DNA of 64,000 nt from NCBI RefSeq assembly GCF_029871235.1, contig NZ_SSOM01000019.1, forward strand, positions 62,001 through 126,000, read 5' to 3'. The position numbers were made by a program, and so were the translations under genes. The stretch comes from Pseudomonas sp. BN411. GTDB taxonomy: Bacteria > Pseudomonadota > Gammaproteobacteria > Pseudomonadales > Pseudomonadaceae. Positions 1-8,626 of the stretch are shown in pieces. The notes under the pieces were generated by a model, which had not been told where the DNA came from, did no database searches, and worked only from the letters and a program-made list of their open reading frames with translations. Numbering within the stretch: the first letter of the stretch is position 1; each line of letters starts with the position of its first letter.

Positions 1-138
1 CACGGCGCCGCGCGCACCCTCGATGGCCTGGGGATGCTGGTGGAGCAGGCAGCCGAAGCCTTCCTGCTGTGGCGCGGCGTGCTGCCGGACAGCGCACCGG
101 TGCTGGCCGAGCTGCGCCGCCAGCTGGCGCAGGGATAG
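1..138 (+). CDS. aroE: Shikimate dehydrogenase, C-terminal fragment
   Basis: The frame is open from base 1 and stops at TAG 136-138, so only the last 45 residues are present. The peptide contains [20 protein letters not shown], the hydrophobic C-terminal helix typical of AroE, which reduces 3-dehydroshikimate to shikimate with NADPH in the aromatic amino acid pathway. Neighbouring genes match those next to aroE in P. aeruginosa. The start and catalytic domain lie outside the window, so completeness cannot be judged. Confidence 0.85.
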   Translation, partial: HGAARTLDGLGMLVEQAAEAFLLWRGVLPDSAPVLAELRRQLAQG

Positions 139-153
139 GATCGCGTCGTTTTC

Positions 154-310
154 GGTGGGCTGAAGCCCACCCTACGGCGTGCAATCCGGGCACGCCGAGC
201 GATGTGGCTTAGGTAGGATGGGATACCCATCAGGCTCTGCGCAGCAGCATGGGTATCGCTCCGCTCCACCCATCCTACAGACAGGAGCGTAGGGTGGGCT
301 TCAGCCCACC
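154..310. repeat. Nested inverted repeats (REP-like) between aroE and sulP
   Basis: An outer inverted pair, GGTGGGCTGAAGCCCACC-CTAC at 154-175 and its complement starting GTAGGGTGGGC at 289-310, encloses an inner pair, GTAGGATGGG at 213-222 and CCCATCCTAC at 269-278. Each outer arm is itself a small hairpin (GTGGGCTGAAGCCCAC). The terminal GTAG is typical of REP sequences mobilised by RAYT transposases. Nothing else coding is visible in the 192-base gap between the two convergent genes, so the structure may also act as a transcription stop. Confidence 0.75.
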
Positions 311-330
311 ATTGATAGGGCGAAGCCCGA

Positions 331-1890
331 CTACCCCTCTATCACCAGCCGGCTATCGGTGCCTTCCAGCTTGCGCAGCTCCCGCGCCACCTGCGGTCGG
401 GCGCGGCGGAGTACCAGGCTGCGCCCTTCTCCACCCAGGCGCCGCGCCTCTTCGTGAAGCATGCTCACCCCGGCGTAGTCGATGAAGTTCACATGGTGCG
501 CATCCAGCACCAGACGCCCGGCGCGGCTGCGCTGGATCAGCTTCTGCAGGTACGGGCAGGCGCCGAAGAAGATCGACCCCTCGATGCGCAGGACCTCGGC
601 GTCTTCTTCCGTCGCCTGCAGCACACGTGGCTGCGAGGTGCGCTTGAGGTAGAAGAACAGCGAAGCCAGCACCCCGGCGTAGATGGCGGTCTGTAGCTCC
701 AGCAACAGGGTGGCGACGCAGGTCAGCGCCATCACCACGAACTCCGCCCGGCTGACCCGCCAGAGCTGGCGCACGCTGCGTCCATCCAGCAAACCCCAAC
801 AGATCAGCAGGATGCTCGCCGCCATGGCGGGCAGTGGGATATGGGCGATCAGGCTTGCCCCCAGCAGGGCGAACAACGCCACCCAGAGCGCCGAGAACAC
901 ACCCGACAGCGGCGACTGCGCACCGGCCTGGAGATTCAGCCCGGAACGGGTGAACGAGCCGGCAGAGAGGTAGCCGGAAAACCAGGCACCGATCAGGTTG
1001 GACAGGCCTTGGCCACGGCATTCCTGGTCTGCATCCAGCACCTGGCGCGACTGGCAGGCCAAGGCGCGGGCGATGGACAGACTGGTGACCAGGCCGAGCA
1101 GACCGCAGGCGACCGCCGAGGGCAGCAGGCGCAGGATGTCCTCGGCATCGAAGCGGATCGCGGCCAGTGGCGGCAGGCTTCCGCTGAAGGGCTGCACCAG
1201 CGGGACGCCGGCGAAGGTGCCGGGTAGCGCCAGCACCAACAGGCTGCCGCCGATGATGCCGATCAGTAGCGCCGGCATGCGCGGCCACATGGTGCGCACA
1301 AGGATCGACAGACCCAGGGTGACGCTCGCCACCAGTAGCGACGGCCAGTGTACTTCGCGCACATGCCGCGCCAGTTCCAGGGCGCTCTGCCAGGCCGTTG
1401 CGCGCCCTTCCAGATGGGCCAGGCCCAGCAGGTTCGGCACCTGGCCGAGGGCGATCACCAGCGCCGCGCCCAGGGTGAAGCCGAGCACCACCGATTGCGA
1501 GACGAAGTTGGCCAGCGAGCCGAAGCGCAGGGCGCCCAGCAGCCACTGGAAGGCCCCGGCGAGGAAGGTCAGCAGCAACACCAGGCCGACGTAGTCCTGG
1601 CTGCCCGGCAGGGCCAGTGGGCTGACGCTGGCGAAGAGCACCACCGAGATGGCCGCCGTTGGCCCGCAGATCAGGTGCCGAGACGACCCCCAGAGGCAGG
1701 CGATGATGACCGGCACGACTGCCGCATAAAGCCCGTACTCCGCCGGCAACCCGGCGATCAGTGCATAGGCGATGGACTGGGGCAGGGCGAGGATGGCGCC
1801 GGTCAGGCCCACCAACGCGTCGCGGCCGAGGTCGCGTGGGCGAATGGCGGGTAGCCAGGTGAGGAAGGGGAAGAGGTTGGCGGCTTTCAT
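331..1890 (-). CDS. SulP family anion permease with STAS domain
   Basis: The 519-residue product begins MKAANLFPFL and has the SulP N-terminal signature around DALVGLTGAILALPQSIAYA. About ten to twelve membrane segments follow, then a C-terminal cytoplasmic STAS domain (roughly residues 420-519, with FIDYAGVSMLHE). The family moves sulfate or other anions across the inner membrane. An in-frame extension to 1938 (MNSPPQGS...) is translated from a flanking repeat and is rejected, so ATG 1890 is used. It is transcribed in the same direction as the choline-binding protein and betC. By context it could carry choline-O-sulfate or sulfate, but substrate cannot be read from sequence. Confidence 0.85.
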   Translation of the reverse strand: MKAANLFPFLTWLPAIRPRDLGRDALVGLTGAILALPQSIAYALIAGLPAEYGLYAAVVPVIIACLWGSSRHLICGPTAAISVVLFASVSPLALPGSQDYVGLVLLLTFLAGAFQWLLGALRFGSLANFVSQSVVLGFTLGAALVIALGQVPNLLGLAHLEGRATAWQSALELARHVREVHWPSLLVASVTLGLSILVRTMWPRMPALLIGIIGGSLLVLALPGTFAGVPLVQPFSGSLPPLAAIRFDAEDILRLLPSAVACGLLGLVTSLSIARALACQSRQVLDADQECRGQGLSNLIGAWFSGYLSAGSFTRSGLNLQAGAQSPLSGVFSALWVALFALLGASLIAHIPLPAMAASILLICWGLLDGRSVRQLWRVSRAEFVVMALTCVATLLLELQTAIYAGVLASLFFYLKRTSQPRVLQATEEDAEVLRIEGSIFFGACPYLQKLIQRSRAGRLVLDAHHVNFIDYAGVSMLHEEARRLGGEGRSLVLRRARPQVARELRKLEGTDSRLVIEG

Positions 1891-1921
1891 CTTGGGCCTG
1901 GCGGTGGGGCTGTTACTGCCT

Positions 1922-2018
1922 TGTGGGGGCGAATTCATTCGCTATGCAGGCCGCAGGCCTGCCCATGAATTTCCATGGGGCTGCTTCGCAACCATTAGCG
2001 AATGAATTCGCCCCCACA
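1922..2018. repeat. REPIN-type palindromic element, copy 1
   Basis: The left arm TGTGGGGGCGAATTCATTCG at 1922 and its reverse complement ending at 2018 bracket a 97-base unit. Each arm is self-complementary (GCGAAT/ATTCGC). The interior holds a second hairpin, GCAGGCCGCAGGCCTGC. The same architecture and length recur at 16490, 44198 and 61828. It lies between sulP and the choline-binding gene and contributes spurious upstream codons to the sulP reading frame. Confidence 0.85.
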
Positions 2019-2044
2019 GGGATTTGTACCCATAGGGCGATCCG

Positions 2045-2971
2045 TCAGAGCTTTGCCTGCACCGCCGCCACGGCATCGCCGCCCTCACGGGTGGTCACGC
2101 CCTGCAGCCAGCCCTGCACCACCGCCGGGTTGGCCTTGAGCCAGGCCTTCACCGCCGCGTCGTTGTTGGCATTGCCGTTGAGCACCTGGTCCATGATGGC
2201 GTTCTCCATCTCCTGGGTGAACTGCAGGTTGGTCAGTAGCTTGCCCACGTTCGGGCACTGCGCGGCATAGCCCTTGCGCGCCAGGGTGTTCACGCTGCCG
2301 CTTTCGCCGAAGTACTTCTCGCCGCCCTTGAGGTAGGCCATGTCGTACTGCACGTTCATCGGGTGCGGCGTCCAGCCCAGGAAGACCACGAACTGATCGC
2401 GTTTCACCGCACGGCCCACCTGCACCAGCATCGCTTGCTCGCTGGACTCCACCAGCTTCCAGTCGCCGAGGCCGAATTCATCCTTGGCGATCATCTGCCG
2501 GATCGACTCGTTGGCCGGAGAACCGGAAGCAATCCCGTAGAGCTTCTTGTCGAACTGGTCGGCGAAGCGGTCCAGGTCGGCGAAGGTCTTCACGCCCGCG
2601 TCGAAGGCGTAGCGCGGCACTGCCAGGGTGTATTCGGTGCCGCTGAGGTTCTGCGCCACCTTGTCGACATTGCCGGCGGCGACGAACTTGTCGTAGTTGC
2701 TCTGTTGCGCCGGCATCCAGTTGCCGAGGAAGGCGTCGATCTGTCCCTTGTGCAGGCCGGCGAAGATGATCGGCACCGCCAGTGTCGGGGTTTCCGTGCG
2801 ATACCCCAGACCATCGAGCAGGATGCGCGCCACGCCATTGGTCACGGCGATATCGCTCCAGCCCGGATCACCCAGCTTCACCGTCGCGCAACTGGCGTCC
2901 TCCGCCTGGACGTTGAACGTCAGGCCGGTCAGCAGCACGCCGCCGGCAAGCACCGCATTGATCGTCTTCAT
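2045..2971 (-). CDS. Choline/betaine ABC transporter periplasmic binding protein
   Basis: The 308-residue product has a signal peptide (MKTINAVLAGGVLLTGLTFNVQA) and a type II glycine betaine/choline-binding domain (KLGDPGWSDIAVTNG, then FLGNWMP and FLGWTPHPMN, whose aromatic residues usually form the quaternary-amine box). GAGG precedes ATG 2971. No permease or ATPase gene is adjacent. In P. aeruginosa, orphan binding proteins of this class (CbcX, CaiX, BetX) share one core transporter, so the same arrangement is inferred here. Immediate linkage to betC suggests that choline or choline-O-sulfate is the ligand. ChoX-like is the closest family label. Confidence 0.85.
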   Translation of the reverse strand: MKTINAVLAGGVLLTGLTFNVQAEDASCATVKLGDPGWSDIAVTNGVARILLDGLGYRTETPTLAVPIIFAGLHKGQIDAFLGNWMPAQQSNYDKFVAAGNVDKVAQNLSGTEYTLAVPRYAFDAGVKTFADLDRFADQFDKKLYGIASGSPANESIRQMIAKDEFGLGDWKLVESSEQAMLVQVGRAVKRDQFVVFLGWTPHPMNVQYDMAYLKGGEKYFGESGSVNTLARKGYAAQCPNVGKLLTNLQFTQEMENAIMDQVLNGNANNDAAVKAWLKANPAVVQGWLQGVTTREGGDAVAAVQAKL

Positions 2972-2995
2972 GCCTTGGTTCCTCGCAAGAGTGGG

Positions 2996-4501
2996 TCAGG
3001 GTTGGGGAAAGCGCGCGCGGCGCTCCAGGTCGTCCAGGTCGATGTGGTTGCGCATGTACTGCTGGCTGGCGTCGACGAAAGGCTGGTGGTCCCAGCTCTT
3101 CAGCCGGCCATGGGTCAGGGCGTCGGCGACGAAGCGGCGGCGGCGCTGGCTGGCCAGTGCGGCTTCGGCGATGGTCGGGATATCCCAGCGTACGCGCGCC
3201 TCGTCGAGGAATACCGCAAGCAGTGCCTGGTGGTCCGGTGAGGTGGCCAGGTTCTCCAGCTCCTGCGGGTCGTTGGCCAGGTCGAAGAGCAGGCAGGGGT
3301 CTTCTTCCGAGTAGATGAACTTGTAGGGGCCGCGACGGATCATCATCAGCGGGCTGGTGGTGCCTTCGGCCATGTACTCGCCCAGCACCCCATCGTGCCC
3401 GCCCTCGCCCCGCAGGTGTGGCAACAGCGAGCGGCCATCCAGCGGCAGGTTGCGTTCCAGCGTGCCGCCGGCCAGTTCCACCAGCGTGGGCAGCAGGTCG
3501 ACGGTGGAGACCGACTGGCTCACCCGATGCGCCTGGAAGCGGCCGGGAGCGTGGACCAGCAGCGGCACGCGGGCGGCCATCTCGAACCAGTGCATCTTGT
3601 ACCAGAGGCCGCGCTCGCCAAGCATGTCGCCGTGGTCGCCGGAGAACACGACGATGGTGTCCTCTTCCAGCCCGCACTCGGCCAGGGTCTTCAGCAGGGC
3701 GCCGATCTGGTCGTCTACGTAGCTGCAGGCGCCGAAATAGGCACGGCGGGCGTCGCGGATCTTCTCGTCCGGTAGCGGTTTGCCCCAGAGGTCGATGACC
3801 TTGAGCAGGCGCTGGCTGTGCGGGTCCTGCTCGGCATCGGCGAAGCGCTGGCGCGGCAGGGGAATGTCCACATCCTCGTAGCGATCCCAGTACTCCGCCG
3901 GGATGGTGTAGGGATCGTGCGGATGGGTCAGCGACACAGTCAGGCAGAAGGGCTGCTCGGCGTTGTCGCGAACATGGTCGTAGAGGTACTGGCGGGCCTT
4001 GAACACCACCTCCTCGTCGAAATCCAGCTGGTTGGTGCGTACACACGGCCCGGCTTGCAGCACCGAGGACATGTTGTGGTACCAGCTCGGACGCACATCG
4101 GGCTCGTCCCAGTTCACCGCCCAGCCATAGTCGGCCGGATAGATGTCGCTGGTCAGGCGCTCCTCGTAGCCGTGCAACTGGTCCGGGCCGCAGAAGTGCA
4201 TCTTGCCGGAGAGCGCCGTGCGGTAGCCGAGGCGGCGCAGGTGGTGGGCATAGGTTGGCACGTCGGCGGGAAAGTCAGCGGCGTTGTCGTAGGCGCCGAT
4301 CTTCGACGGCAGTTGGCCGCTCACCAGGGTGAAGCGTGAGGGCGCGCAGAGCGGGCTGTTGCAGTAGGCCGAATCGAATACCACACCCTCGGCGGCGAGC
4401 CGCGACAGGTGCGGCACCTTGATCGGCGAGGGCGCGTAGAAGGGCAGCAGCGGCGCAGCCATCTGGTCGGCCATGATGAAGAGGATGTTGGGTCGTTTCA
4501 T
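2996..4501 (-). CDS. betC: Choline-sulfatase
   Basis: This 501-residue sulfatase hydrolyses choline-O-sulfate to choline and sulfate. The formylglycine motif CAPSR follows FDSAYCNSPL at about residue 54; metal-site residues appear in NILFIMADQ near the N terminus and in VVFSGDHGDMLGE. The C terminus has the choline-sulfatase extension (WDIPTIAEAALASQRRRR). GGATAAG lies upstream of ATG 4501, so MKRPNILF is preferred over the upstream ATG at 4516. The gene is 24 bp from the binding-protein gene, same strand, and divergent from a LysR regulator. The product would feed the choline-to-betaine pathway and supply sulfate. Confidence 0.93.
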   Translation of the reverse strand: MKRPNILFIMADQMAAPLLPFYAPSPIKVPHLSRLAAEGVVFDSAYCNSPLCAPSRFTLVSGQLPSKIGAYDNAADFPADVPTYAHHLRRLGYRTALSGKMHFCGPDQLHGYEERLTSDIYPADYGWAVNWDEPDVRPSWYHNMSSVLQAGPCVRTNQLDFDEEVVFKARQYLYDHVRDNAEQPFCLTVSLTHPHDPYTIPAEYWDRYEDVDIPLPRQRFADAEQDPHSQRLLKVIDLWGKPLPDEKIRDARRAYFGACSYVDDQIGALLKTLAECGLEEDTIVVFSGDHGDMLGERGLWYKMHWFEMAARVPLLVHAPGRFQAHRVSQSVSTVDLLPTLVELAGGTLERNLPLDGRSLLPHLRGEGGHDGVLGEYMAEGTTSPLMMIRRGPYKFIYSEEDPCLLFDLANDPQELENLATSPDHQALLAVFLDEARVRWDIPTIAEAALASQRRRRFVADALTHGRLKSWDHQPFVDASQQYMRNHIDLDDLERRARFPQP

Positions 4502-4516
4502 CGTTCGCTTATCCAT

Positions 4517-4612
4517 ACTGTCGAATTATGCGAAAGTGCTGGGAACGATGATTGCGCCAGCGATCAGCCCGGTAAACCGCATAGCGGAACATGACTCGGA
4601 TAAGAGCTACTT
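4517..4612. promoter_or_regulatory. Divergent betC / LysR control region
   Basis: This 96-base gap must hold both promoters and the LysR operator. An inverted pair, CTTATCC (about 4507-4513, overlapping the betC start) and GGATAAG (about 4599-4605), brackets the region. No strong T-N11-A site or canonical -10 element stands out, so exact positions are not assigned. Confidence 0.45.
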
Positions 4613-5566
4613 ATGGCAGAACTACAGTCTGAGCTGTCCCTGGACCTGCTGCGGGTATTCGAGTCCGCCGCCCGCCATCTCAGCTTCACGGCCGCCGCCG
4701 TGGAACTGGGCACCACCCAGCCGGCGGTGAGCCAGCAGATCCAGCGCCTGGAGAAGCAGTTGGCGACCCGCCTGTTCGACCGTGTATATCGCGGCATCGA
4801 ACTCACCGACGCTGGCCGGCTTCTGTTCCTCCATGTCCAGGAAGGCTTGCAGGCCATCAGCGCCGGGCTCGAAGCCATCGGCTCGCGGCCCCAGCACGAG
4901 GTGCTGCAGGTGGCCACCGACTTCGCCTTCGCCGCCTACTGGCTGATGCCGCGCTTGCACCGTTTCCATGAGGCGAACCCCGAAATCGACGTCAGCATCG
5001 TCACCAGTGATCGCACCATGAACATGCTGCGCTCGGAGGTGGACATCGCCATCGCCTTCGGCGACGGCCGCTTCAAGCATGGCGAGGCGCTGCTGTTGTT
5101 CCGCGAAGAGGTCTTCCCCATCGCCAGCCCGCGCCTGCTGGCTGGACGCGACAAGCCACTGCCGGTGACGGCCCTGACTGAACTGCCGCTGCTGCACCTC
5201 AAGCCCGAGGTGCGCACCCGCTGGTTCGACTGGGGCGCGCTGTTCCGCGAGCTGGGGATCGCCCAGCCGCCCGGCTCGGGGATGCTGCGCTTCGACAACT
5301 ACACCCTGCTGATCCAGGCCGCGATTGCCGGCCAGGGTGTGGCCATCGGCTGGCGCTATCTGGTGGACGACCTGCTCGACCAGGGCCTGCTGGTGCCTGT
5401 GCTGGAGACCAGTGTCAGTTCGGATTTCGGTTATTACCTGGTGCAGCCGGAGCGCAAGCGCCGTGCCCGGCTGATGAAGTGTTTCGTCGACTGGCTGCAG
5501 CAGGAATTGGGCGACGAGGCCCGCCACGCGCAGCTCATCCGGCATCGGGAAGGCATCGCCATCTGA
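4613..5566 (+). CDS. LysR-type regulator of choline sulfate use
   Basis: The 317-residue product has an N-terminal winged helix-turn-helix (LLRVFESAARHLSFTAAAVELGTTQPAVSQQIQRLE, about residues 10-45) and a LysR substrate-binding domain after residue 90. It is transcribed divergently from betC over a 96-base gap, the usual arrangement for a LysR protein controlling its neighbour. Choline, choline-O-sulfate or a breakdown product is the likely inducer, by inference only. BetR would be a reasonable name, but usage differs between species. Confidence 0.85.
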   Translation: MAELQSELSLDLLRVFESAARHLSFTAAAVELGTTQPAVSQQIQRLEKQLATRLFDRVYRGIELTDAGRLLFLHVQEGLQAISAGLEAIGSRPQHEVLQVATDFAFAAYWLMPRLHRFHEANPEIDVSIVTSDRTMNMLRSEVDIAIAFGDGRFKHGEALLLFREEVFPIASPRLLAGRDKPLPVTALTELPLLHLKPEVRTRWFDWGALFRELGIAQPPGSGMLRFDNYTLLIQAAIAGQGVAIGWRYLVDDLLDQGLLVPVLETSVSSDFGYYLVQPERKRRARLMKCFVDWLQQELGDEARHAQLIRHREGIAI

Positions 5567-5713
5567 GAGCCGGTCAGGGGGCGCGGAGGCCCAACTATCG
5601 GTTGGTTCTGCGCGGATCTGAGACGTTCGTGCCGAAATCGTGCCGCACTGTCATGCAGCGGGAAAGAACCTCGGCTATCAGTTCTGGCTTCGTCCATTTC
5701 ATGAGAGCTGCCG

Positions 5714-6700
5714 ATGAAAGTCCTCACCTGCCTGGCTGCCGGCCTCAGCCTCTGCGCCCTCGCCGGCCAGGCCAACGCCTGGTCGCAACCGACCCACAAG
5801 AACATCGTCAAGGATGCCCTGGCCTACATGAATTCCCCCTACGCGACGGCGGAAATGCGTGAGGCCTACCAGTTCTACGTGAGCGCCGCCGGCAGCGAGG
5901 CCAAGGCCGGGGAAGTCCTCGGCCAGGCCGCCTTCGACGTGGACGATTTCAAGGACACCCGCCTGGGCGGCTGGTGGGTCGGCTACGAATACGCGCCGGT
6001 GTGGAACGCCGCCGCCGGCCTGGTGAATTACACGTCCTACTGGCACTTCCTCAACCTCACCCGCGACGGCGACGCCCATGGCAATGCCCATGGCGGCTAC
6101 GACTATCGCTACCACAAGGTGGACGGCGGCATTGCCGACGTGGACTGGTACGCCATGGTCTATCTCTACAACCGCGAGCTGAAGCGCGGCGACTTCGACA
6201 CCACCGAAGCCCACTACCGGCGGGGCACCCGCTCCAACTGGCAGGAGCACTACGGCGACTTCCAGACCGCTGCCTTCCAGCCCATCGATAACCTCGCCGG
6301 CTACTGGTTCGACCAGTTCCGCGCCGCGCCCTCGCTGCAAACCATCGGCTATGCCCTGCACGCCACCGGCGATGTGGCGCAGCCGCACCACGTGTGGGTC
6401 ACCTCGGCCAACGGCCACTCCAGCTGGGAAGGCTGGGTCGACGACCATTACGCCAGCGAGAAACTCAATGACCAGGCTGCCGTGGCCAACCTCATCGGCC
6501 GCTACGACGCCAGCCGGAGCATCCGCGAGCTGCTGACCCAGACCGGACAGGTCGCCTATGCCCATCCCGAGCCGCTGTATGACACCAGCTACGCCACGCG
6601 CCTGCGGGTGGCCAGGGAGCTGATCCCCGAATCCATTGCGCTGACCGTCACCGTGTTGACCAAGGGGGCCGACAGCTTCAATGCGACCGAAGGCATCTGA
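5714..6700 (+). CDS. plcB: Zinc-dependent phospholipase C
   Basis: The 328-residue precursor has a clear Sec signal (MKVLTCLAAGLSLCALAGQANA). Mature Trp23 is followed by SQPTHKNIVKDAL; an N-terminal Trp that ligates zinc is typical of bacterial zinc phospholipases C. Further His/Asp-rich stretches that could bind metal are SYWHFLN, HATGDVAQPHHVW and WVDDHY. The family cleaves phosphatidylcholine or phosphatidylethanolamine to diacylglycerol and phospho-headgroup outside the cytoplasm. In PAO1, as remembered, plcB lies directly after aroE; here the plcB block sits beyond betC and its regulator. The following gene probably belongs to the same transcript. Confidence 0.88.
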   Translation: MKVLTCLAAGLSLCALAGQANAWSQPTHKNIVKDALAYMNSPYATAEMREAYQFYVSAAGSEAKAGEVLGQAAFDVDDFKDTRLGGWWVGYEYAPVWNAAAGLVNYTSYWHFLNLTRDGDAHGNAHGGYDYRYHKVDGGIADVDWYAMVYLYNRELKRGDFDTTEAHYRRGTRSNWQEHYGDFQTAAFQPIDNLAGYWFDQFRAAPSLQTIGYALHATGDVAQPHHVWVTSANGHSSWEGWVDDHYASEKLNDQAAVANLIGRYDASRSIRELLTQTGQVAYAHPEPLYDTSYATRLRVARELIPESIALTVTVLTKGADSFNATEGI

Positions 6701-6701
6701 C

Positions 6702-7949
6702 GTGCGCAGGTCGATTGTCGCTCTGGTGCTGGGGCTGTACCTGGGGGGCGCGCAGGCCATGCCGGCCGCGCCGGATTTGCGGGTCGACGGCGAGCTGCTG
6801 CCGGGCAAGAGCATCGCGCTGCTGGAACAGGTGCTCAGCCGGGTGAAGTTCAACACCGACTCGCAACAACTGCGCCGCGGGCTGCTGGAGAACCACCTGC
6901 TGGCCCGCGAGGTGGCGAGCGAGTTGAACGCCCAGAGCCGCAGCGACCTGGACGCCAGCGTCGAGATGGAAGCCGGCAACCTGCTTGAGCAGTACTACGG
7001 ACGTGCCGGCCGGCAGGACCTGCGGCCCTTCCTGCGCCAGCCGCAACCGCTCAGTGCCCAGCGCCTGCGCGAGGTGCTGGCTCCCGCTTCCCGCGGGTTG
7101 GTGGAGAACAGCCTGCAGCTCAGCCCCGAGCAACAGCGCGAAGCCGCACAGGTGGAGCTGATCCGCTGGCAGTTCCCCGGTCAGCCCGAGCAGCGCCTGG
7201 ACCTGTTGTCCCTCTACCAGGGCGACAACATCCAGGGGCAGGTGGAACTGCAACAGGGCAACCTGGAATACCTGGCGCGCCAGGTGCAGACCCGCGTGCA
7301 GCGTGACTACCTGTGGTTCCGTCTGGCTCAGGACGGCTTCACCCCGGCGGAACGACAGGGTCTGAAAATCCTGGTGCGGGATCGCCTGGTGCGCCAGCGC
7401 TATCTGCACCAGATCGGCCTGTACAGCGACTTCCACCATGAGTCGGAAGCCCTGCGCGAACTGGCAGCCAAGGTCACCGACGCCGAGGCGCAGGCCTACT
7501 ACCAGCGCAACCAGGCGCGCTACCTCAATGTTGCGGGCGTACAGGCGGCGCATATCCGCCTGCCCGACCAGGCCAGCGCTGATCGCGTCTATGCCGAGTT
7601 GCAAAAAGGGCTGGCGTTCGACGAGGCGGTGCGGCGCTATTCCCTGGCGCAGGACAAGGATCGGACACCACCGGGCGATCTCGGTTTGATCCGTCCTGAG
7701 GATGGCGAGCTGGACCTGCTGCGCAAGACGGCGCTGATCCAGAAGGCCGACACCCTGTCGCAGCCCATGCGCATCGGTGGCGTGTTCGAGATCGTCCGGG
7801 TACGCAGCCGTGAAGACCGGCAATTACCCCTCAGCGACCGCAGCGTGCGTTATGAGGTGAACCAGGCGGTGGCGCGGGAGAAGCTGGCTGCCGAGCTCGA
7901 TGAGCGCCTGAGCCGCCTGCTCGCCAGTGCACAGGTGGAAGGGCTGTGA
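6702..7949 (+). CDS. Periplasmic parvulin-type peptidyl-prolyl isomerase
   Basis: The product has a signal peptide (MRRSIVALVLGLYLGGAQAMPA). A helical N-terminal region is followed by a PpiC-like rotamase domain at about residues 270-370 (AQAYYQRNQARYLNVAGVQAAHIRLPD...FDEAVRRYSLAQDK...GDLGLI). GTG 6702 is chosen because it puts Arg-Arg directly before the hydrophobic core and follows the plcB stop; ATG 6681, inside plcB, is the alternative. Tight linkage suggests a foldase for secreted PlcB, which is inference. The closest remembered relative is the hypothetical gene after plcB in PAO1 (PA0027). Confidence 0.8.
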   Translation: MRRSIVALVLGLYLGGAQAMPAAPDLRVDGELLPGKSIALLEQVLSRVKFNTDSQQLRRGLLENHLLAREVASELNAQSRSDLDASVEMEAGNLLEQYYGRAGRQDLRPFLRQPQPLSAQRLREVLAPASRGLVENSLQLSPEQQREAAQVELIRWQFPGQPEQRLDLLSLYQGDNIQGQVELQQGNLEYLARQVQTRVQRDYLWFRLAQDGFTPAERQGLKILVRDRLVRQRYLHQIGLYSDFHHESEALRELAAKVTDAEAQAYYQRNQARYLNVAGVQAAHIRLPDQASADRVYAELQKGLAFDEAVRRYSLAQDKDRTPPGDLGLIRPEDGELDLLRKTALIQKADTLSQPMRIGGVFEIVRVRSREDRQLPLSDRSVRYEVNQAVAREKLAAELDERLSRLLASAQVEGL

Positions 7950-8554
7950 AGGCCTGGCTTGGCGTGGCCCTGGCCTGCAGCGCGGGCGTTGCGGCGTTGG
8001 CCTGCGCGACCGTGCTGCTGACACCGGCGCCGCAGCCGGTATCGGCGTCCAGACCCATACCGCCGCCGATCATCGCCCCCGCGCCTCCGTTGCCGGTAGC
8101 GCCTCCTGCGCCTGCCCTGCCTGCGGAAGGTCGAGGCAGGCCCCTGGCTGTCGCTTCGTCGGAGCGGGAAACACCGAGCCTGGACCAGGCCGAGGCTATC
8201 CAGCTCATGCAGTGGATGTCCGAAAAGGGCGACCCGCGCAGCCCGACCCTGGGTGGCCTGAAACCGCGCCAGGCTGCCACCGCCGCCGAGCTGGCCGACC
8301 CGCGCCAGTACGCAGCCCTGGAGGAACGCCAGACCCGCGAGCTGCTCCAGGCCTATGCCGGCGGCGTGCAGCAGATTCCGGAAATTCGTGCGCGCATCGA
8401 GGCGGCGGAACAGAGTGGCGAACGCAGCGTCAGCGAACTGGACGAAGCACGCGCCGCGTTGGAGCAGCTGGAGGCTATGAAGGGCCGGCTCGAAAGCGAG
8501 GCACCGCAACTGCTTCCCGAAGCAGGCACCCAGGCCCCGGCGAAAGACCGATAG
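7946..8554 (+). CDS. Proline-rich exported or membrane-anchored protein
   Basis: GTG 7946 overlaps the TGA of the previous gene (GTGA), implying translational coupling. The 202-residue product has one N-terminal hydrophobic segment (WLGVALACSAGVAALACATVLL), a Pro/Ala-rich linker at about residues 27-55 and a charged, helical C-terminal half rich in Glu, Arg and Gln. No catalytic motif is recognised. Position after plcB and its presumed foldase, as in P. aeruginosa (PA0028, from memory), suggests a shared secretion or envelope role; function is unknown. Confidence 0.75.
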   Translation: MKAWLGVALACSAGVAALACATVLLTPAPQPVSASRPIPPPIIAPAPPLPVAPPAPALPAEGRGRPLAVASSERETPSLDQAEAIQLMQWMSEKGDPRSPTLGGLKPRQAATAAELADPRQYAALEERQTRELLQAYAGGVQQIPEIRARIEAAEQSGERSVSELDEARAALEQLEAMKGRLESEAPQLLPEAGTQAPAKDR

Positions 8555-8626
8555 CGGCGGAAATCCTCGCGGCCAAGCCATCGCTTGCAGGTACCATGGG
8601 AGCCTTCGCATTCCGGGAGGCGTGAT

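Noticed and set aside
1891-1938. N-terminal extension of the SulP permease (MNSPPQGS...)
   Set aside because: It is translated from the class A repeat; GAATTCATTCGC reads MNS/NEF in most copies. SulP proteins begin near MKAANLFPFL, so ATG 1890 is used.
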